This document shows positions 1 through 6,131 of a stretch of DNA of 7,045 nucleotides, piece by piece. The notes beneath the pieces are model-generated. The model saw only the letters and a program-made list of their open reading frames with translations. It ran no database searches and had not been told where the DNA came from. A program made the translations under genes and the position numbers. This DNA comes from UBA5177 sp002413265 (GTDB taxonomy: Bacteria; Chloroflexota; UBA5177), in contig DAIORV010000114.1 in assembly GCA_036752825.1 (NCBI GenBank), positions 1-7,045 of the forward strand, given 5' to 3'. Positions within the stretch are counted from its first letter, which is position 1, and each line of letters opens with the position of its first letter.

Positions 1-1
1 G

Positions 2-2371
2 GACTTCACCGAACGGACCTGGCTCCACGAAAGCGTCGAAAGCGGCGTGTATCGCAAGCCGTTGCAGCCGGAGCAGAAGCGCGACCTCCTCAAGCGGCTC
101 TCAGAAGTGGAGGGCTTCGAGACGTTCTTGCACAGCACCTTCCAGGGACAAAAACGCTTCTCGCTCGAGGGGAACGACATGTTGGTTCCTATGCTCGACG
201 AAATCATCCGGAACTCGGCCGAGGGTGACATCCGCGAAGTGCTCATCGGCATGGCCCATCGCGGACGGCTCAACGTGCTCACTCACCTGCTCGGCAAACC
301 CTACGAGGCCATCTTCTCGGAGTTTCACAGTACGCCGACTGGCGATGACGGCTCAGAGACGATATCCGCTGAAGCAGACGGTGGCTGGACCGGGGACGTG
401 AAGTATCACTACGGTGCTCAGCGCACCATCCCGGGGCGAGCCGGCGACCTCAAGATTACGCTCGCCGACAATCCGAGCCATCTCGAAGTGGTGGACCCGG
501 TCGTCGCCGGCTTTGCGCGAGCCGCTCAGGACAATCGAAGCGAGCCCGGCGCACCACGGCAGGACACGCACGAGTCGCTCCCCGTGACGATCCACGGGGA
601 TGCAGCGTTCCCCGGGGAGGGGGTCGTGGCGGAGACGCTCAACCTCTCGCGCCTTCCCGGTTATCAGACAGGTGGCACGCTTCGAATAATCGTGAACAAC
701 CAGATAGGTTTCACCACGCAGGCTGCGGATTCGCGGTCCACCCTGTATGCCAGCGATCTTGCAAAAGGGTTTGAAATCCCAATAGTTCATGTCAACGCCG
801 ACGATCCGGAGGCGTGCCTCTCCGTCGTGTGTTTCGCCGTCGCATATAGGGAACGGTTTCGAAAAGACTTTCTGATCGATCTCGTCGGCTATCGACGCTG
901 GGGGCACAACGAAGCCGACGAGCCGGCGTTCACGCAACCCCTTCTCTATGACCAAATCAGGGCCCATCCTTCGACTCGAGCGCTCTACGCTGAGCGATTG
1001 GAGCAGGAGGGGGCGATCACCGCGGATGAGGCCCAAAGCTTTGTCGACGAGTCGCGAAAGAAGCTGCAGGCTGCGCGGCAGGGAACATCGACGGATGGTC
1101 TGGCCGGCGCGGATCCCGGTGATCGAGAAGTAGCTCCGCCCACGGCCGAAGACCGGCTCTCGGTCGAGGAGCTCCATGAGCTCAACGACGCACTCCTCGC
1201 GCGTCCCGAAAACTTCACCGTCCACCGGAACCTCGAACGCATTCTCTCGAGACGAAAGGAAGCGCTTGATCGTCCCGGCGGGATCGATTGGGCACTGGCG
1301 GAAACCCTGGCCTTTGCCACCATCCTTTCTCGCGGCACCCCGATTCGCCTCGCCGGGCAGGACACCGCGCGCGGGACCTTCAGCCAAAGGCATCTTGTCC
1401 TCTACGACACCAGCTCGGGAGCCTCGCACATTCCCCTCCAGTCTCTGTCTCGGGCCCGCGCGTCATTCGCCGTGTACAACAGCCCGCTTACGGAGATGGC
1501 CGTACTCGGCTTCGAGTACGGATATTCGGTGCACTCCCCGGAAGCCCTGGTGGTCTGGGAAGCGCAGTTCGGCGACTTTGCCAACGTCGGCCAGGTTATA
1601 CTCGACCAATTTATTTCCGCGGCGTGGGCGAAGTGGCGCCGTCGGCCCGCGCTCGTGCTGCTTCTCCCTCATGGCTATGAGGGCCAGGGTCCCGAACACT
1701 CCAGCGCCCGACTGGAGCGATATTTGCAACTTGCCGCCGAAGACAATCTGCGTGTCGCAAACTGTTCGACGGCGGCTCAGTACTTTCATCTCCTGCGGTT
1801 ACAGGCATCGCTTCTCAGCAGCGACCGCCGGCCCCTCATACTGATGACGCCAAAGAGCCTTCTCCGCCATCCGCGAGCCGGCTCGAGCATTCAAGACCTC
1901 ACCGAGGGCCATTTCCAGCCGGTCCTCGACGACTGGGGAGCGGCGGACCGGCGAGAAAAGGTGGAACGCCTCATCCTCTGCACCGGCAAGGTCGCCGTGG
2001 ATCTGACAACCACCGCCGTGAAGAACCCAAATCCGGTGGAACGTGTGGCCGTCGCTCGCGTCGAATTGCTGTATCCGTTCCCCGAGGAGCAGCTTCGAGC
2101 GGTCATCAGCGGCTATCCACACCTCAAGCAGGTGATTTGGCTGCAAGAGGAGCCCCGCAACCAGGGCGCCTGGAGCTACATGGCGCCTCGTCTCGAAGAG
2201 GTCCTGCCGAAGGGTATCTCGCTCGCCTACCTGGGCCGGTCAGAGCGTGCCAGCACCGCCGTGGGTTCGGATGAGGCGCACCAGATGGAACAACGAGAGA
2301 TCATTGAGGCGGCGTTCGAGGGTGAGCGCCGCCCGCAAATCGAGACACGCGGAGTGCAGTATGTCGATTGA
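2..2371 (+). CDS. sucA: 2-oxoglutarate dehydrogenase E1 component (5' partial)
   Basis: Thiamine-diphosphate-dependent E1 subunit. It decarboxylates 2-oxoglutarate and transfers the succinyl group to the lipoyl arm of E2, in the cytoplasmic TCA-cycle complex. The frame is open to base 2 with family-like sequence (WLHESVESG) before the GTG at 47, so that GTG is not the start. Compared with the 933-residue E. coli protein, roughly 150-170 N-terminal residues are missing. Numbering from the GTG at 47, family motifs appear in order: KRFSLEG (36-42), MAHRGRLN (69-76), KYHYG (119-123), NPSHLE (142-147), the thiamine/Mg site HGDAA...NNQIGF (183-222), YRRWGHNEADEP (282-293), GQDTARGTF (437-445), LPHGYEGQGPEHSSAR (540-555) and a C-terminal EEPRNQGAW. 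The His residues in MAHRG, KYHYG and LPHGYEG match E. coli active-site positions. No acyltransferase domain of the mycobacterial Kgd type is fused in the visible part. It overlaps sucB by 11 bases. Family assignment is very secure. Confidence 0.97.
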   Translation, partial: DFTERTWLHESVESGVYRKPLQPEQKRDLLKRLSEVEGFETFLHSTFQGQKRFSLEGNDMLVPMLDEIIRNSAEGDIREVLIGMAHRGRLNVLTHLLGKPYEAIFSEFHSTPTGDDGSETISAEADGGWTGDVKYHYGAQRTIPGRAGDLKITLADNPSHLEVVDPVVAGFARAAQDNRSEPGAPRQDTHESLPVTIHGDAAFPGEGVVAETLNLSRLPGYQTGGTLRIIVNNQIGFTTQAADSRSTLYASDLAKGFEIPIVHVNADDPEACLSVVCFAVAYRERFRKDFLIDLVGYRRWGHNEADEPAFTQPLLYDQIRAHPSTRALYAERLEQEGAITADEAQSFVDESRKKLQAARQGTSTDGLAGADPGDREVAPPTAEDRLSVEELHELNDALLARPENFTVHRNLERILSRRKEALDRPGGIDWALAETLAFATILSRGTPIRLAGQDTARGTFSQRHLVLYDTSSGASHIPLQSLSRARASFAVYNSPLTEMAVLGFEYGYSVHSPEALVVWEAQFGDFANVGQVILDQFISAAWAKWRRRPALVLLLPHGYEGQGPEHSSARLERYLQLAAEDNLRVANCSTAAQYFHLLRLQASLLSSDRRPLILMTPKSLLRHPRAGSSIQDLTEGHFQPVLDDWGAADRREKVERLILCTGKVAVDLTTTAVKNPNPVERVAVARVELLYPFPEEQLRAVISGYPHLKQVIWLQEEPRNQGAWSYMAPRLEEVLPKGISLAYLGRSERASTAVGSDEAHQMEQREIIEAAFEGERRPQIETRGVQYVD
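2351..2354 (+). promoter_or_regulatory. Ribosome binding site of sucB
   Basis: GGAG lies six bases before the ATG at 2361, inside the last codons of sucA. It fixes the sucB start at 2361 rather than at the upstream in-frame GTG at 2247, which would add 38 residues unlike any E2 N-terminus. Confidence 0.7.
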
Positions 2372-3662
2372 CGTGACGGTTCCGGCGCTGGGCGAATCAA
2401 TCGTCGAGGCGACCGTGGGACGCTGGCTCAAAGCAGAGGGCGACGCGGTGAAGCAGGGTGAGGCTCTCGTCGAGCTGGAGACGGACAAGGTCAATATGGA
2501 GGTTGCGTCCACAGGATCCGGCGTCTTGAAATCCATCGTCAAGCCGGAAGGCGAGATCGTCAATATCGGCGACGTCATAGCCGTGCTCGACGAGGGTGTG
2601 GCTTCGGGCAACGGGTCCGGCCAAGCGCAATCCAAGCCCGCGCCGGTGGCTCCATCCGAGGCGGCGGTCGCACCCGCTCGGGAAACTCCGCCCGCGCCGC
2701 CTGAGCCCGTGGATGCGGAAGGCGATGGAAGCAGGTCGACTCCTCTGGCCAGACGCATCGCGGGAGAACACGGTATCGACATCAATCAAGTCCCGGGCTC
2801 CGGACCGGCAGGTCGGGTAACCAAGGAGGACGTGAACGAATTCCTGGCACGAACGAGCGGAGCTGTGAAGCAGCCGGCTACGACACCAGTGCCGGTCTCT
2901 CCTTCGACAGCCGTCTCTCAGACTGCCCCCGTCACGCCACCGGCCACGACAACGGCCGGAGAGCGGCGCGAAGAACGCGTGCGGATGTCCCGGCGACGCC
3001 AAACCATCGCTCGCCGCCTGGTCGAGGCGCAGCATACGGCGGCCATGCTCACGACCTTCAACGAGGTCGACATGATGGCCATCATGGATATTCGCAAGAA
3101 GAAACGGGACGAGTTCAAGGAGCGCTACGGCGTCGGCCTCGGCTATATGTCGTTCTTCACCAAAGCGGTGCTGAGCGCCCTAAAAGAACACACTCGGCTG
3201 AACGCCGAGATCCAGGGCGACGACATGGTTCTCAAGTACTACTACGACATCGGCATTGCCGTCAGCACCGACGACGGACTGGTCGTGCCCGTGCTGCGCG
3301 ACGCAGACACCCTCTCGTTCGCGGAGATCGAACGCGGCATCGCCTCTCTGGCGGCGCGGGCGCGAGACGGGCAGCTCACGCTTCCCGAGCTGCAGGGCGG
3401 AACCTTCACCCTCACCAATGGCGGCATCTTCGGCTCGCTTCTCTCCACCCCAATCCTCAACGCCCCCCAGGTTGGAATCCTGGGCATGCACAAGATCGAA
3501 GAGCGGCCGATCGCGCTCAACGGCGAGGTGCACATCCGGCCGATGATGTACGTCGCGGTCTCGTACGACCACCGAATCGTGGACGGCGCCGAATCGGTGC
3601 GCTTCCTGGTGCACATCAAAGAGCGTCTCGAGGACCCAGTCTCCCTCCTGCTAGAGGGCTAA
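2361..3662 (+). CDS. sucB: Dihydrolipoyllysine succinyltransferase, E2 of 2-oxoglutarate dehydrogenase
   Basis: E2 core subunit: it accepts the succinyl group from E1 on a swinging lipoyl-lysine and transfers it to CoA. The 433-residue protein starts at the ATG at 2361, where the classic lipoyl-domain opening VTVPALGES follows at once. Domains in order: lipoyl domain (about 2-77) with lipoyl-lysine K43 in ETDKVNMEV; an Ala/Pro-rich linker (about 80-123); the E1/E3-binding domain (about 125-163, TPLARRIAGEHGID through GPAGRVTKEDV); a second Pro/Thr/Ala linker (about 168-200); and the catalytic domain (about 205-433). The catalytic motif YDHRIVDG holds H404 and D408, and TLTNGGIFGS (350-359) is also typical. 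Length is slightly above the 405 residues of E. coli SucB, mostly through the linkers. Its place directly after sucA favours succinyl- over acetyl- or branched-chain specificity. The 11-base overlap suggests co-transcription and coupled translation. No lpd gene follows. Confidence 0.97.
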   Translation: MSIDVTVPALGESIVEATVGRWLKAEGDAVKQGEALVELETDKVNMEVASTGSGVLKSIVKPEGEIVNIGDVIAVLDEGVASGNGSGQAQSKPAPVAPSEAAVAPARETPPAPPEPVDAEGDGSRSTPLARRIAGEHGIDINQVPGSGPAGRVTKEDVNEFLARTSGAVKQPATTPVPVSPSTAVSQTAPVTPPATTTAGERREERVRMSRRRQTIARRLVEAQHTAAMLTTFNEVDMMAIMDIRKKKRDEFKERYGVGLGYMSFFTKAVLSALKEHTRLNAEIQGDDMVLKYYYDIGIAVSTDDGLVVPVLRDADTLSFAEIERGIASLAARARDGQLTLPELQGGTFTLTNGGIFGSLLSTPILNAPQVGILGMHKIEERPIALNGEVHIRPMMYVAVSYDHRIVDGAESVRFLVHIKERLEDPVSLLLEG

Positions 3663-3666
3663 CGCC

Positions 3667-3705
3667 GAACCTGTCACGAAGGTTCCTGCAGTCTCCAGTC
3701 TGGAG
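3667..3705 (+). terminator. Two weak hairpins just after sucB
   Basis: GAACCT (3667-3672) pairs perfectly with AGGTTC (3680-3685) around a 7-base loop, starting five bases after the sucB stop. CTCCA (3693-3697) pairs with TGGAG (3701-3705) around GTC. Neither is followed by a T-tract, so an intrinsic terminator is only possible; the hairpins could instead protect the mRNA 3' end. Confidence 0.25.
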
Positions 3706-3809
3706 TCCCCAAGTCGCGGTCCCATTCGTCCCTTGCGGGCACACTCAGATCAGGCATGCAGCCGAAAGTCGACTTCAGCGCCCTTTAAGGATTTGGTGAT
3801 TCGCGTTCC

Positions 3810-3827
3810 GGGTGTGTTTTCACGCCC
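3810..3827 (+). terminator. 7-bp hairpin with TTTT loop downstream of sucB
   Basis: GGGTGTG (3810-3816) and CACGCCC (3821-3827) flank a TTTT loop. As + strand RNA all seven positions pair, one as G-U. On the - strand the same position becomes a C-A mismatch, so the structure is better in the sucAB transcript. It lies about 150 bases after the sucB stop. No T-run follows, so termination is uncertain. Confidence 0.3.
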
Positions 3828-3899
3828 CTCACAACCTTGATTTGCAGTTCCTCACTATAGCCTTCACCAGGCCAGTCAGGGCGCTCTTACGGGTCACCG

Positions 3900-3920
3900 T
3901 ACCCGACAGCATCTCGGGTA
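3900..3920. repeat. Perfect 7-bp inverted repeat
   Basis: TACCCGA (3900-3906) and TCGGGTA (3914-3920) are exact reverse complements around a 7-base loop. It directly abuts the next hairpin (3922-3940). ACCCG (3901-3905) could instead pair with CGGGT at 3890-3894, so two alternative folds exist. Function unknown; it may be part of a REP-like cluster or a terminator for either converging transcript. Confidence 0.5.
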
Positions 3921-3940
3921 GGGGCGAGTCGCGCTCGCCC
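3918..3940 (+). repeat. REP-like element: GTAG followed by GC-rich hairpin
   Basis: GTAG (3918-3921) is followed at once by the perfect palindrome GGGCGAG (3922-3928), TCGCG loop, CTCGCCC (3934-3940). A GTAG or GGAG tetranucleotide at the foot of a short hairpin is the known layout of REP elements mobilised by REP-associated tyrosine transposases (RAYT/TnpA-REP). Location between two convergent genes is also typical. No RAYT gene is in the window, and one copy plus one diverged copy cannot prove the family. A chance GC-rich palindrome remains possible. Confidence 0.4.
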
Positions 3941-4210
3941 GCCGCGGTGGTGCGTCCGAACTCTGCCCCTGACACCGGTCATAGGAACGCACCGTTTAGC
4001 TGCGCCTGCCCTCAGGGCGCTCCTCCCGTCACACAGCTTTCCAAATTCTGCCCGAAACCCCTAGACCCCGCCGTACCGTAGTACAGCCCTTTCAGGACGT
4101 CTGAGCCAAATTTGCAGGCATCGAGACACTCGTCAGCCGCCCTGGCAGGGCCGACTCGCATTCGCCCATGCCCGCAGGGCGCCTCATGCACTCACCGTTC
4201 TGCAGACCCC

Positions 4211-4232
4211 GATAGGGCGCGTTGCGCTCGCC
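4211..4232 (+). repeat. Diverged second copy of the REP-like sequence
   Basis: Aligned without gaps to 3918-3939, 17 of 22 bases agree, ending in the shared GCGCTCGCC. The tetranucleotide is GATA rather than GTAG and the palindrome is decayed. It has the same orientation as the first copy, about 290 bases away. It could be a degenerate repeat or coincidence in GC-rich DNA. Confidence 0.3.
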
Positions 4233-4242
4233 GGCTCCGCTT

Positions 4243-4259
4243 GGCGATCCCCGCTCGCC
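4243..4259 (-). terminator. Short inverted repeat just after the anti-sigma gene
   Basis: GGCGA (4243-4247) and TCGCC (4255-4259) form a 5-bp stem with a 7-base loop, five bases past the anti-sigma stop codon (read on the - strand). No T-tract follows. It is a weak candidate for the end of the - strand operon. Confidence 0.2.
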
Positions 4260-4264
4260 CGTCA

Positions 4265-5530
4265 CTATGGCCGCGCGTAGTCCAACCTCCCCACCGGGTG
4301 ATACAGAAAGCCCGCCGCAAGGTGAATCTCAAGGTGCTTCGGGTCACAGCCCGCCAGTGGCAAAGGCACGGCTGTCGACCGCGTGACGGCGCTCGGACTT
4401 CCGAGTCCCCCTTCTGAAGCGGTCCATGTCACCGAGGCGGAGCCCCGGCAGCGATACCAACCGTCCGACCACAGAGGTGAGGAGGCTGCAGGCTGAACGA
4501 GAGCTTTGGTGGGCGGATTGCCCCGAAGCTGGATTCTCGGCGCTTGGGCTTTAAGCAAGGCAACGGTAACCACCGAGCCCTGAACCCTCATCAACTCTCC
4601 GCGACAACCATTCTTAGTGCGCGGATCACAGTTGTTGAAGGAACGGACGTAGGCAACAGCTCTCACGCGGTTTGAGCGGAGGACCACATAAACGGTTGCG
4701 CGAACCTGCTGCCCAGGATATAGGAGCGATCGGTCGGAAGAAAGAATCGGGCAGGCAGGCTCAGGCCAGTTGTTGGCGTTCCAAGCTGACAAAGCCTGCC
4801 CGTTGTTTCCCACAACCTCCGCTTCAGGCTTGCCACTCCAGCACTCGCCGGGCTGCGCCACACCATAGATACTCATCAGATGCTTGGACACATTCCGAGC
4901 CGTCACCGTGACCGGAATGACCGCGCCACGATAGTAAATGCGAGCTGCAGCAGGGCAAGAGAAAACCGGGCACGAACGGGGCAGACTAAGCGTGAGTAAG
5001 AGCCCGTTGGAACGAGACGTCGCGGAGGCTTCATACGCCGAACCGGCAGCAACGTCTCCTTGATTCGACGGCTGGCTGGTTCCGAAGGCGGCTCCTTTTC
5101 GAGTCGATGGAAGCTGCGGCGCGGCCTCGATGACCGGCGCGCTTGCCGCTCCTCGAGCTTTCGCACCCGGGTGAGTTAGACCGGGCTTGTTAGGAACGAA
5201 GCCGGCTTTGCCGGTGTTCGAGCCCATCCCTGCATGTGCCGCCGCCACAATCAGCGCGATCACAGCTGCAGCCGATAGCAGACCCAAGCCGTGCCTCCAC
5301 CACCGGCGAGAGCTAGACCGATGCGCCCTTCCCAGCACGCCTGCCCTCAGCGTAAGCGGTGGCTCGGGCAAGCTCAAAGCGCGCAGAAAAGCATCCTGCC
5401 GCCCGTATTCACCGCCAAGTTCCCGACAGGTGGCGCACTCCTCCAGATGCGACGCCAGCGACTCTTGCTCCCCCGTCGACAATTCGCCTTGCATCGCCAG
5501 CATGTCCCGGTAGAGCTCGTGCTCGGTCAA
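4265..5530 (-). CDS. Membrane-anchored zinc-finger-type anti-sigma factor with large Cys-containing extracytoplasmic region
   Basis: Probable anti-sigma factor holding the adjacent ECF sigma inactive. The 421-residue protein starts at TTG (5530-5528), which overlaps the sigma TGA and follows GGAGGT by five bases; this start keeps the N-terminal helix and His4. Residues 1-50 resemble the zf-HC2/ZAS domain: GELSTGEQ (15-22) then H28-x3-C32-x2-C35, the zinc-binding core. The usual first Cys is absent and H4 may replace it. A basic stretch (RSSSRRWWRH, 71-80) precedes one membrane helix (about 81-101), predicting an N-in, C-out topology. Residues 104-175 are a Pro/Ala/Gly/Ser-rich linker. Residues 176-421 lie outside the membrane, with beta-rich stretches (IPVTVTARNVS, YPGQQVRATVYVVL) suggesting an Ig-like sandwich. 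Eight cysteines (187, 192, 230, 260, 301, 309, 361, 395) could form disulfides. I do not recognise this domain. The anti-sigma role is inferred from the motif plus gene order. Confidence 0.82.
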   Translation of the reverse strand: MTEHELYRDMLAMQGELSTGEQESLASHLEECATCRELGGEYGRQDAFLRALSLPEPPLTLRAGVLGRAHRSSSRRWWRHGLGLLSAAAVIALIVAAAHAGMGSNTGKAGFVPNKPGLTHPGAKARGAASAPVIEAAPQLPSTRKGAAFGTSQPSNQGDVAAGSAYEASATSRSNGLLLTLSLPRSCPVFSCPAAARIYYRGAVIPVTVTARNVSKHLMSIYGVAQPGECWSGKPEAEVVGNNGQALSAWNANNWPEPACPILSSDRSLLYPGQQVRATVYVVLRSNRVRAVAYVRSFNNCDPRTKNGCRGELMRVQGSVVTVALLKAQAPRIQLRGNPPTKALVQPAASSPLWSDGWYRCRGSASVTWTASEGGLGSPSAVTRSTAVPLPLAGCDPKHLEIHLAAGFLYHPVGRLDYARP

Positions 5531-6069
5531 GGTGTACCTCCATAGAGCATTCGAAAACGCTCGCGAGCGCGCAGCACACGCATCCGCACCGCGACGGGGC
5601 TGATGTCTACCCGCTCTGCAATCTCGCGCCCGCTCAGTCCTTCCACCGCGAACAGATAGAGGACGGTGCGGTCCTCGGCAGTCATCCGCGAAAAGGCATC
5701 GCGCATAGCGACCCCACGCTCCGGCGAGTCGAACCCCTCGATCGGCAACCGCTGCAGCTGTTCCACGGCGGCGTCCTCACGCTTGCTCTTTCGGAATCGG
5801 TCCATTGCCAGGTTGTGCGCCACCTTGTACAACCATCCCGCGTTCACAGGCTTGCCCCTGCTCAAATTGTTGAACGCCCGCAGAAACGTGTCCTGCGTGC
5901 AATCGAGCGCCGCTTCTCGCTCGCCGGTAAGGACGAAAAGAAAACGATAGAGTGCAGTTTCGTGAAGAGTCATAAGCTCGAGAAGCCGCGCATCGACCGT
6001 TCGGTCATCCTGGATGGGCGATTCCTCCTCGCTCAGCCGCAGCTCGCAACCGGCAGCTCCGCTCTCCAT
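5527..6069 (-). CDS. ECF-type RNA polymerase sigma factor (sigma-70 family)
   Basis: An extracytoplasmic-function sigma factor directing RNA polymerase to a stress regulon. The 180 residues hold only the two regions that define ECF factors. Sigma region 2 (about 33-98) includes DCTQDTFLRAFNNL (56-69) for core binding and WLYKVAHNLAMDRFRKSKR (79-97) for -10 recognition. Region 4 (about 118-173) contains a helix-turn-helix, EGLSGREIAERVDISPVAVR (143-162), followed by basic residues for -35 contact. The ATG at 6069 is the only start codon after an in-frame upstream TAA. The Shine-Dalgarno site in front of it is poor, hinting at low translation or at coupling from upstream. Residues 1-28 are an acidic, non-conserved lead. 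The anti-sigma gene overlaps its stop codon, so regulation by the partner is expected, and autoregulation is common in such pairs. The ECF subgroup cannot be named by eye. Confidence 0.94.
   Translation of the reverse strand: MESGAAGCELRLSEEESPIQDDRTVDARLLELMTLHETALYRFLFVLTGEREAALDCTQDTFLRAFNNLSRGKPVNAGWLYKVAHNLAMDRFRKSKREDAAVEQLQRLPIEGFDSPERGVAMRDAFSRMTAEDRTVLYLFAVEGLSGREIAERVDISPVAVRMRVLRARERFRMLYGGTP
5536..5541 (-). promoter_or_regulatory. Consensus Shine-Dalgarno of the anti-sigma gene
   Basis: Read on the - strand this is GGAGGT, five bases before the TTG at 5530, and it lies within the last sigma codons (Gly-Gly). A full consensus site compensates for the weak TTG start and supports this start over the internal ATGs at codons 10 and 13. 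Confidence 0.75.
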
Positions 6070-6131
6070 AACGCCGAAATAACGCCTGCCAGACGAAAAC
6101 GTAACGCGGAAACCGTCCGCACCTTAGAGAA
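6070..6131 (-). promoter_or_regulatory. 62-base gap before the sigma gene with phased GCGTT repeats and a small hairpin
   Basis: Read on the - strand, GCGTT occurs three times, with + strand AACGC at 6070-6074, 6081-6085 and 6103-6107. The offsets are 11 and 22 bases, about one and two helical turns. A GCGGA/TCCGC inverted repeat (6106-6120, 5-bp stem, 5-base loop) begins 11 bases past the kinase stop and could be a weak terminator or operator. I cannot find a convincing ECF-type -35 AAC with a properly spaced -10 here. The kinase and sigma genes may therefore be co-transcribed, or the sigma promoter may lie inside the kinase gene. Confidence 0.3.

Larger units (their letters stand above)
3663..4264. 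other. 602-base convergent intergenic region rich in inverted repeats
   Basis: This stretch separates the 3' end of sucB (+) from the 3' end of the anti-sigma gene (-). Open frames at 3812-4081 and 4112-4417 on the + strand have low-complexity Pro/Arg/Ser composition, no family motifs and no good ribosome site; the second runs into the anti-sigma gene in antisense. I call neither. I see no tRNA or rRNA, no CRISPR array, and no intact insertion sequence or transposase. It does hold many short inverted repeats (3667-3685, 3693-3705, 3810-3827, 3900-3920, 3922-3940, 4008-4018, 4139-4151, 4170-4180, 4243-4259) and several diverged direct repeats. A transcription-termination zone with REP-like repeats is the simplest reading. 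Confidence 0.6.

Noticed and set aside
353..1429. Long antisense open frame of 358 codons inside sucA
   Set aside because: It is fully overlapped by strongly conserved E1 sequence; long antisense frames are expected in GC-rich genes, and its translation shows no family motifs.
2240..3035. Antisense frames across the lipoyl domain and linker of sucB
   Set aside because: Low-complexity Ser/Thr/Arg-rich shadows of the Ala/Pro linker codons.
3837..3861. Promoter-like TTGATT ... TATAGC on the + strand
   Set aside because: Spacing is only 13 bases, and no gene follows on that strand.
3812..4081. Open frame of 89 codons on the + strand in the intergenic region
   Set aside because: Pro/Arg/Ser-rich translation without motifs, no clear ribosome site, and it reads straight through the inverted repeats.
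3663..4264. CRISPR array
   Set aside because: Repeat units are short (11-22 bases), diverged and irregularly spaced, with no constant repeat/spacer length and no cas genes.
4112..4417. Open frame of 101 codons on the + strand
   Set aside because: It overlaps the anti-sigma 3' end in antisense. The CPQGA peptide it shares with the 3812-4081 frame comes from the DNA repeat, not from protein homology.
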